Below, in pieces: positions 57,791 through 64,000 of a DNA stretch of 64,000 nucleotides. The DNA lies in contig NZ_LSIC01000121.1 in NCBI RefSeq assembly GCF_001556045.1, forward strand, positions 1-64,000. Direction: 5' to 3'. Below the pieces are notes generated by a model. That model did not search any database. It saw nothing but the letters and a program-made list of their open reading frames with translations, and had not been told where the DNA came from. The stretch's first letter is position 1, and each line of letters begins with the position of its first letter. Source of the DNA: Bradyrhizobium sp. CCH5-F6 (lineage in GTDB: Bacteria > Pseudomonadota > Alphaproteobacteria > Rhizobiales > Xanthobacteraceae). The position numbers were made by a program, and so were the translations under genes.

Positions 57791-57890
57791 ACCCCTCTCT
57801 CGGCATTTCCTGAAGCGCGCGCTCCAGCCCTTGCGCCGGCGGTGCCGCGCACCATCTGGGTGAGACGCCAGCAATCAGTCCGGTGCTCCC

Positions 57891-59153
57891 ATGACAGTCC
57901 GCCTCGATTTCACCAGCGAGGCCTACCTTCGCGATCCACCCAGGGCGATTGCGGCGCTGCGCATGTCCGGCCCCGTCGTCGCGACACGATTTCCTCTCAT
58001 CGGCGACGTCTGGATCACCACGACCCATGATGCCACCGCGCAAATCCTGAAGGACGGCGCGACCTTCACGTTGAGAAGAGAAGATGGCGACGTCGCTGGT
58101 CTGCGCTGGTGGATGCCGGGATACGTCAGGACCATCGCCAACAACATGCTGACGATGGACGAGCCGGATCACACGCGGTTGCGCAGCATCGTGGACGAGG
58201 CGTTTCGCCGTCGCGCGATCGTTGCCATGGAGCCGCGCATCCGTGCCATCGCCGACGGTCTCGCCGACGAGATCTTTGCGAACGGAAGCACGGCCGACCT
58301 CGTCCAGCGCTACGCGCGCATCCTGCCGCTCGCAGTGATCTCGGAGCTCCTGGGCCTGCCGCCGGCCGATCGCCCGAAGTTCATCGCGTGGGCCAACGAG
58401 ATGTCCTCGCTGACGAATGTCGTCAGCTTCTTCCGCCTGCTGTTCGCGTTCCGCAAGATGCGCGCTTATCTCGAACGGCAGCTGCAGATCGCGCGCGTGC
58501 AGGGCGGCGAGGGCCTGATCGCCGAACTGATCCAGGTCGAGCGCGAGGGCGGCCAGATCACGCCGGACGAGATGGTCTCGATGGTGTTTCTGCTGCTCGC
58601 GGCGGGCTCCGAGACCACCACGCATCTCATCAGCGGCTCGGCTTACGAACTGCTCAGGAACCCCGGCTTGCGCGATTGGCTCGAACAGGACTGGAGCCGG
58701 GTCGGCCTCGCCGTCGAGGAGTTCCTGCGGTTCGTCTCGCCGGTGCAGTTCTCCAAGCCGCGCTATGTGCGGCGGGACGTGGAGGTCGAGGGGATTCTCC
58801 TGAAGAAGGGCGATCGTGTCATGGTGATGCTCGCGGCAGCGAACATGGATCCCGCGGTGCATGACCGTCCCGAAATTCTCGATCTCGAACGCAAGCCCAA
58901 CCGGCATCTCTCGTTCGGAACAGGAATCCATTTCTGCCTTGGCCATCAGCTCGCGCGCATCGAGGCGGCCTGCGCGCTGGAAGCGCTGTTCGTGCGATGG
59001 CCGAAGCTCGGTCTTGCCGTCGAGGCCGCCGAGATCCATTGGCGCAGGCGGCCGGGCTTGCGCGCGATCGCGAAACTTCCCGTCACGGCTGAGGGCCGTG
59101 GAACACCGGGGCGGGCGGGAGCGAGCCTTGAGCGTTCCCTCGCGACGAGCTGA
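57891..59153 (+). CDS. Cytochrome P450
   Basis: A protein of 420 residues, normal for bacterial soluble P450. I-helix [15 protein letters not shown], heme-binding loop [20 protein letters not shown] (Cys349) and [16 protein letters not shown] near the start. It would hydroxylate a hydrophobic substrate with electrons from a ferredoxin system; no ferredoxin is adjacent, although fpr lies 0.5 kb upstream. The substrate cannot be deduced. A terminator follows 150 bases downstream. Confidence 0.92.
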   Translation: MTVRLDFTSEAYLRDPPRAIAALRMSGPVVATRFPLIGDVWITTTHDATAQILKDGATFTLRREDGDVAGLRWWMPGYVRTIANNMLTMDEPDHTRLRSIVDEAFRRRAIVAMEPRIRAIADGLADEIFANGSTADLVQRYARILPLAVISELLGLPPADRPKFIAWANEMSSLTNVVSFFRLLFAFRKMRAYLERQLQIARVQGGEGLIAELIQVEREGGQITPDEMVSMVFLLLAAGSETTTHLISGSAYELLRNPGLRDWLEQDWSRVGLAVEEFLRFVSPVQFSKPRYVRRDVEVEGILLKKGDRVMVMLAAANMDPAVHDRPEILDLERKPNRHLSFGTGIHFCLGHQLARIEAACALEALFVRWPKLGLAVEAAEIHWRRRPGLRAIAKLPVTAEGRGTPGRAGASLERSLATS

Positions 59154-59303
59154 GATCAGCGACCGCGACAAGAAGCGGAATTCGGACAGTCGCGGCGTTG
59201 GACGGCGGTCCATCCAGGCTGAACAATACCAGGACCACGCCGCGAACCGGCTCGACGACACTCCGGAGGCCGACCGACCTGAGAGCGTTCCTCCCGACAA
59301 CTC

Positions 59304-59334
59304 GCGGACCGGTGTTCAGCCGGTCCGCTTTTTT
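59304..59334 (+). terminator. Rho-independent terminator after P450 gene
   Basis: GCGGACCGG (59304-59312) pairs with CCGGTCCGC (59320-59328) around a 7-base loop and is followed by six T. The stem overlaps the last codons of the convergent DUF763 gene, which ends in KKRTG-stop. The DNA from 59154 to 59303 holds no supported gene. Confidence 0.85.
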
Positions 59335-60566
59335 GTCGCTGCGAGGTCGCGCTCCCATCCGAACACCGAGCGGCCATCGAGATCCGGCGAGGCGGCAAGT
59401 TCGCCGGCGATGAAAGCCTCAACCGACGGCCCGCTTGCAGTTTGCTCCAGCCGCCGCGCCTGATCGTCAAGCCGCTTGATCGCCTGCATCTCCTCTTCGC
59501 GTCCGAGCCTGGCGCTCTGGATCGCGCCCTTGAGCACGCGAATGGTCTCATCATAGACCTTGATCGGAACGGGGTAGGGATGCCGGTCCTTGCCGCCATG
59601 GGCGAGCGAGAAGCGCGCTGGATCCTTGAAGCGATACGGCGCGCCGTGGACGACCTCGGCGACCATCGCCAATGAGCGCACGGTGCGCGCGCCGACGCCC
59701 GGCGTCAGCAGCAGTTCGGGGAAATCGACCGGACCGCGCTCGGCCGCCGCGGCCAGCGTGCCGTGCAGGCGCCGCGTGAACACGTCCTTGGGGCGGACAT
59801 CGTGATGCGCGGGCATGATCAGATGGGGCAGCATCGCCTGCGCCGGTTCCTGCGCCGTCCCGGTGAGGCGCTCCAGCTCGGAGACGATGCGGTCGGGGCC
59901 GAGATTGCCCAGAAGCTCGAGCTGCGCGGCTCGCGAGACGTCGGCGCGATGGTCGGTCAGGTTGACGATTTCGCCTTGCTGCGGGCCGTCGATCGCGCTG
60001 TGCGGCGTATCGACGAAGCTCTTCAGCGCCTCGGAGTGCCAGTGATAGCGGCGGGCCTGCCGCTTGTCCCCATTCATGCCCTGCTGCACCACCGTCCATT
60101 TGCCGTCGGCGGTCACGAAGAAGCCGTGGAGATAGAGGTCGAAGCCGTCCTGCACGGCCGCGCTGTCGACCTTCGCCACCAGGCGGCTGGCGCGGGTGAG
60201 CTTTGCGCCGTCGAAGCCGACGCGGTCGCCGAGCTGCATCAGCTCGTCCGGCGTCTTGCGCGAATGCTGGCCCCGACCGCCGCACACATAGATGCCGAGC
60301 TCATCCTGAAGCGGTTCGAGCCCGCGCTTCAGCGCGCCAATCACGGACGTGGTGATACCGGAGGAGTGCCAGTCCATCCCCATCACGGCGCCGAATGACT
60401 GGAACCAGAACGGATGCGCCAGCCGTTGGAGGAACGCATCGCGGCCGTAATGATGCACGATCGCCTGGGTGACAATCGCGCCCAGCGAGGACATGCGGCT
60501 CGCCAGCCAGGGCGGAACCCGTCCGGTGTGAAGAGGGAGATCGGCGCTGCCGGTTCGTCGAGTCAT
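59316..60566 (-). CDS. DUF763 protein
   Basis: A protein of 416 residues beginning MTRRTGSADLPLHTGRVPPWLASRMSSLG, a start typical of DUF763. HPFWFQSFGAVMGMDWHSSGITT and a central VCGGRGQHSRKTP follow. TPGVGARTVRSLAMVAEVVHG looks like a helix-hairpin-helix DNA-binding motif, which suggests a nucleic-acid-related enzyme. The C-terminus is charged and helical. The activity is not known to me. Confidence 0.82.
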   Translation of the reverse strand: MTRRTGSADLPLHTGRVPPWLASRMSSLGAIVTQAIVHHYGRDAFLQRLAHPFWFQSFGAVMGMDWHSSGITTSVIGALKRGLEPLQDELGIYVCGGRGQHSRKTPDELMQLGDRVGFDGAKLTRASRLVAKVDSAAVQDGFDLYLHGFFVTADGKWTVVQQGMNGDKRQARRYHWHSEALKSFVDTPHSAIDGPQQGEIVNLTDHRADVSRAAQLELLGNLGPDRIVSELERLTGTAQEPAQAMLPHLIMPAHHDVRPKDVFTRRLHGTLAAAAERGPVDFPELLLTPGVGARTVRSLAMVAEVVHGAPYRFKDPARFSLAHGGKDRHPYPVPIKVYDETIRVLKGAIQSARLGREEEMQAIKRLDDQARRLEQTASGPSVEAFIAGELAASPDLDGRSVFGWERDLAATKKRTG

Positions 60567-60692
60567 TGAATCTCAATCTAGCGCAGTTCAGGGACGGTTG
60601 CATCAGCGGGATGCTGCATTGCACTGGGCGGGGGAGCCAAGACGGCCAGACGGCGTTGAGCGCGCTGGTGCGCATGAAATGGCGGGGACGCA

Positions 60693-61838
60693 ATGAATTG
60701 GCAGGCCCTCATGGCCGACATCAATGGGATGCTCGGCTGGATACCCTCATGGTTCATTGGCCTCAGCCTTGTTGCCGGAGCGATCCTGCTCGCCCTGTTG
60801 GTCTACCGGCTCGCCATATGGCTGCTCGGCCGCACCTTCGGAACTCGCTTTCCCCTTCTGAGCGTGTTCGTCGATCGGACCACGGGCCCGGCCCAACTCG
60901 CGCTGTGTCTGGCTGCCGTCGCCCTGGTGCTGCCGCTCGCACCGCTCGACGACGCGATCCGCACGCCGCTGATGCGGCTGTTCGTCGTGGCTTTCATCGC
61001 GCTCATCGGCTGGATATCGATCCGGATCGTCGACATGAGTGCGGCGCGCTATCTCCAGAACTTTCGCGACGTCACCGAGAATTTCGTCGCGCGCAAGCAC
61101 GTCACGCAGGTGCGCGTGTTCAAGCGCGTCACGGACACCATCATCGTCATCATCACGGTCTCTGCCGCGCTGATGACGTTCGATTCGGTCCGGCAATACG
61201 GGGTCAGCCTGTTCGCCTCCGCCGGTGCCGCGGGTCTCATCGTCGGTCTTGCCGCGCGGCCGCTGCTGAGCAATCTGATTGCCGGCCTGCAGATCGCCAT
61301 CACCCAGCCGATCCGCATCGAAGACGCCGTGATCATCGAGAACGAGTGGGGATGGGTCGAGGACATCGCCTCGACCTATGTCGTGATCCGGTTGTGGGAC
61401 TGGCGCCGCATGGTGGTGCCGCTGTCCTATTTCATCGAAAAGCCGTTCCAGAACTGGACACGCGATACCGCCTCTCTGATCGGCGTGATCGCGCTTCATG
61501 TCGATTACCGCGCCGATGTTCCGCGCATCCGGCGCTGGCTGGAGGGAGCGGTCAAGGAGTCCAAGCTTTGGGATGGAGCGGTGGTCAATCTCCAGGTGAT
61601 CGATGCGGACTCTCGCACCATCGAGCTTCGCGCTCTGGTCAGCGCCAGGAATGCGCCGCAATCCTGGGACCTGCGCTGCGAGATGAGGGAGAAGCTCATC
61701 GCCTTCATCCGCGACGAGATGCCGGAGGCCTTGCCGCGCGAGCGCGCGATTCTCATCCCGTCAGGTGGAGACGACGATGTCGATCTCCCGCGACGCTCCG
61801 CGCCGCCGGAGAAGATGCGGGCGGGTGCACGCAATTGA
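60693..61838 (+). CDS. MscS-type mechanosensitive channel
   Basis: A protein of 381 residues. About four helices precede the pore region FASAGAAGLIVGLAARPLLSNLIAGLQIAITQPIRIEDAVIIENEWGWVEDI, which is the Gly/Ala-rich MscS pore helix and beta domain. YVVIRLWDWRRMVVPLSYFIEKPFQNWTR follows. The C-terminal part is an alpha-beta cytoplasmic vestibule. It relieves osmotic pressure or conducts ions under tension. Confidence 0.88.
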   Translation: MNWQALMADINGMLGWIPSWFIGLSLVAGAILLALLVYRLAIWLLGRTFGTRFPLLSVFVDRTTGPAQLALCLAAVALVLPLAPLDDAIRTPLMRLFVVAFIALIGWISIRIVDMSAARYLQNFRDVTENFVARKHVTQVRVFKRVTDTIIVIITVSAALMTFDSVRQYGVSLFASAGAAGLIVGLAARPLLSNLIAGLQIAITQPIRIEDAVIIENEWGWVEDIASTYVVIRLWDWRRMVVPLSYFIEKPFQNWTRDTASLIGVIALHVDYRADVPRIRRWLEGAVKESKLWDGAVVNLQVIDADSRTIELRALVSARNAPQSWDLRCEMREKLIAFIRDEMPEALPRERAILIPSGGDDDVDLPRRSAPPEKMRAGARN

Positions 61839-61852
61839 ATGCAGGCCGGATG

Positions 61853-62773
61853 CTACGCCGCTCCAGCCATGGCTGCGTCGGTCTGTCCGCCGGCGCGTCG
61901 CCGCGGCTTGCGCAGCTTGCGCCGGGCCCAGATCAGGAGTCCGGTCGACAGCAGGATCAGAAGTGCGATCGAGGTGATGACGTTCAGAGGCGAAGCGATC
62001 AGGGCCGACCAGTTTCCCTCGTGGATCAGGCGCGGCCAGTTGCGCGGCAGCGGTGTGACGCCGGATGAACTGACGGCGTAGGCGCGCAGCTCTCCGTCCT
62101 CATAGATCCGCGCCATCATGCGCCCGCCGCGGGCGCCGATCGAGATGACATGCGACAGCTCGTGCGAGTCTGCGACCATGCGAACGGCGTCGGGCAGGGC
62201 AACGGGACGTCCGCCCGCTGGAGCGGCGCTGCTCTGGAACGTCAGGCCGAACGCCATGCACAGGCCGGTCAGGGGGCTCAGGAGAGTCAGCGGCAATGCG
62301 AACCAGGCCGTGCCCTTGTGCCATCCGGACAGCGTGTTGCGCAGCCTTGGCAGCCCCATGAGAGCGCCGAGCAACATCAGGGTCACCATGGCGATCGTCG
62401 AGCTTGTCACCAGCCACGTTTGGCCAAGCAGCCGTTCATGCGTGATGCGTGCCCACAGGAGGAGATCGGCGAGGGTGGACCTTGAGGCAACGACTTCGCC
62501 GGTTGCGAGATCGATCGCAGATGCTCCCGCCCCCTGCAGCGTCATCCGCTGCGCAGCGGCATTGATCGAAAGCCCGCGTGCCTTGCCATCCGGATCATAC
62601 CGTTTCACCAGCTCGACGATGCGCCCGGATTCAATCGCCTGACCGCTGATGCCGCTGACTTGCACCAGCGGCTCAAAGGACAGGATCAGTCCGGTGGCGA
62701 TGATCGCGAGCAGGGGTAGTGCGAAGACCAGCGTGATCCAGCGATGCAGTGCCAACAACAAAGGTTTGCTCAT
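61853..62773 (-). CDS. PepSY-associated TM protein, second copy
   Basis: A protein of 306 residues. ALHRWITLVFALPLLAIIATGLILSFEPLVQ, a PepSY-like soluble part, then ITHERLLGQTWLVTSSTIAMVTLMLLGALMGLPRLR and two more helices, and a basic C-terminal end (ARRKLRKPRRRAGG). Conserved His residues are found in LHRW, THERLL and SGWHKG. ATG 62773 follows CCGGAGATTGAGA. The same family as the gene at 36242, but not a close copy by eye. Confidence 0.82.
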   Translation of the reverse strand: MSKPLLLALHRWITLVFALPLLAIIATGLILSFEPLVQVSGISGQAIESGRIVELVKRYDPDGKARGLSINAAAQRMTLQGAGASAIDLATGEVVASRSTLADLLLWARITHERLLGQTWLVTSSTIAMVTLMLLGALMGLPRLRNTLSGWHKGTAWFALPLTLLSPLTGLCMAFGLTFQSSAAPAGGRPVALPDAVRMVADSHELSHVISIGARGGRMMARIYEDGELRAYAVSSSGVTPLPRNWPRLIHEGNWSALIASPLNVITSIALLILLSTGLLIWARRKLRKPRRRAGGQTDAAMAGAA

Positions 62774-62973
62774 TCTCAATCTCCGGCGAGCTCACGCTTT
62801 CGTCGCCCGGCGCAGCCCCGATGACAAATGACGCTTTGTCCATGTTGCTGCGTTGATTTGCAGCAAACGAGGTTGGCGATGTTGGCGAACGCCAATCGTT
62901 TGCATCTGGTCGGAGATCGTCTGGCGGCGCGCGAAGCAGGCGCGAAATCGCGGGCGATACGCGATGACCCGCC

Positions 62974-63954
62974 TCACTGCGCGCGAATGTTGGCGGCCTT
63001 CAGCACCGGCTCCCATTTGGTCGCCTCGGCCCGCATGTAGGCGTCAAAGTCCTTGGCGGATGAACCGACCGGCGTCGCGCCGATCTTTCCGAGTGTCGAC
63101 TGCACGTTTGAGTCTTGCAGCGCGGCCTTCAGATCGGTCTCGAGCTTGGCCACGATCTCCGGCGGCATCTTTGCCGGACCAAGCACGCCCCACCAAACCG
63201 AGACATCGTAGCCGGCGACACCGGACTCCGCGACCGTCGGCACATTCGGCAGAGCTTTGGAGCGTTCGGCCGAGGTCACCGCGAGCGCGCGCACCGGGCC
63301 GCCTTCGAGCTGGCCGATGGCTTCCGCAAGCGGATTGATGCTGAGCGGGATCTCGCCGGCGATCACGGCCGTGAGCGCCGGTGCGCCGCCCTTGTAGGGG
63401 ATCGCGACGATCTTGGTGCCGGACATGTATTTCAGCAGCTCGCCGGCCAGATGTGCCGAGGTGCCGTTGCCGGACATGCCGTAGGAGAGTTTGTCAGGCT
63501 CCTTCTTCGCTGCGGCGAGCAGATCGCCGAGCGTCTTGTAGGGGCTGTCCTTCGCCACGACGATCGCGAGCGGCGAGGAGGCCACTTCCGTGATCGCGGT
63601 GAAATCCTTGAAGGTGTCATAGGGCACGCTGGGGTAGATGAATTGGTTGAGCGGATGGCCGCTCGCGACCAGGATCAGCGTGTACCCGTCGGGCGCGGCC
63701 TGCGTCAGCGCCTGCGAAGCAACGATGCCGCCGGCGCCGGGACGGTTGTCGATCACCGGCTGCTGGCCCCAGGTCTTGGCCAGTGCCTGGCCCAGCGTGC
63801 GCGCGAGCACGTCGACCGCGCCGCCGGCGGCGTAGGGGACGACAATGTGGACGGGTTTGCTCGGATAATTGTCGGCGGCCCACGCGGCGCCGCCCGCCAG
63901 CAGCAGACCGGCACCCAGCAGCAAACCGCCGATCTTCTTGTTCAAACCCAACAT
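62974..63954 (-). CDS. TctC-type (Bug family) tripartite transporter binding protein
   Basis: A protein of 326 residues with signal peptide 1-26 (LLLAGGAAWAAD), then YPSKPVHIVVPYAAGGAVDVLARTLGQ, the standard Bug opening, RPGAGGIVASQALTQAAPDGYTL and IPYKGGAPALTAVIAGEIPLSI. It binds carboxylates for TTT-type import or sensing. No TctA/TctB genes are visible in the window. ATG 63954 is used; an ATG at 63978 adds 8 residues. Confidence 0.88.
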   Translation of the reverse strand: MLGLNKKIGGLLLGAGLLLAGGAAWAADNYPSKPVHIVVPYAAGGAVDVLARTLGQALAKTWGQQPVIDNRPGAGGIVASQALTQAAPDGYTLILVASGHPLNQFIYPSVPYDTFKDFTAITEVASSPLAIVVAKDSPYKTLGDLLAAAKKEPDKLSYGMSGNGTSAHLAGELLKYMSGTKIVAIPYKGGAPALTAVIAGEIPLSINPLAEAIGQLEGGPVRALAVTSAERSKALPNVPTVAESGVAGYDVSVWWGVLGPAKMPPEIVAKLETDLKAALQDSNVQSTLGKIGATPVGSSAKDFDAYMRAEATKWEPVLKAANIRAQ

Positions 63955-64000
63955 ATTCCCAGCACTCCTCGAGGGCATTTGCGCCTGTCGGCGGTCTCCA

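Noticed and set aside
58861..59463. ORF overlapping the P450 3' end and running through the terminator
   Set aside because: It lies inside P450 coding sequence in another frame, has no ribosome site and crosses a strong intrinsic terminator.

Overview
The window looks like chromosomal DNA of a high-GC alphaproteobacterium of the order Hyphomicrobiales, most probably Bradyrhizobium or a close relative. The supporting points are a complete acpXL-to-lpxXL locus for the very-long-chain acyl group of rhizobial lipid A, tandem kup genes, a fused LivHM permease, and an intergenic palindrome (GTAGGGTGGGTTAGC and its complement) of a type I associate with this genus. The genus is an inference; the gene content is read directly.

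Layout. 1-12.8 kb is the end of a prophage. A rightward late module carries tail-fibre-like proteins, an amidase endolysin with a lysis cassette, an RlpA-like protein and a large SGNH-hydrolase tail protein. It meets a leftward array of about sixteen tiny early-type genes. 12.9-25.1 kb is core-like: a MotA/MotB-type pair, two Kup potassium transporters, a rhodanese, a class I/II aminotransferase, an orphan PotF-like polyamine-binding protein and a large autotransporter. 25.2-31.8 kb holds a winged-helix/TPR membrane regulator divergent from the autotransporter, and the very-long-chain fatty acid lipid A locus. In that locus one of the two ketosynthases has no cysteine at all. 32-40.6 kb is mixed: a ParB-like protein, a P-type ATPase with small membrane proteins, a PepSY protein, MgtC, an AhpD-like protein and a HerA-like ATPase.

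40.9-57.4 kb is the most interesting part, a catabolic island for an N-heteroaromatic acid (nicotinate or similar). It contains a NicAB-type molybdenum hydroxylase (2Fe-2S subunit plus a Mo subunit fused to three cytochrome c domains), a protein resembling clostridial 6-hydroxynicotinate reductase, and an enamidase. It also has an ApbE-like UPF0280 protein, a DUF1185 protein, a branched-chain-type ABC importer, a MarR regulator, an extradiol dioxygenase and a ferredoxin-NADP reductase. Inferred flow: the ABC importer takes up the acid, NicAB hydroxylates the ring with electrons leaving through cytochrome c, the Hnr-like enzyme reduces the ring using ferredoxin kept reduced by Fpr, and enamidase opens the ring and releases ammonia. 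This joins an aerobic-type first step to an anaerobic-type ring reduction. Related palindromes (CRTTNGT-AY-ACNAAYG) lie at the promoters of these units, which suggests one MarR-controlled regulon.

57.4-64 kb carries a coiled-coil hypothetical protein, a cytochrome P450, a DUF763 protein, an MscS channel, a second PepSY protein and a TctC-type binding protein. No rRNA, tRNA, CRISPR array or insertion sequence was recognised. Gene starts were chosen from Shine-Dalgarno spacing and overlap with neighbours, and differ in places from the longest open frame.
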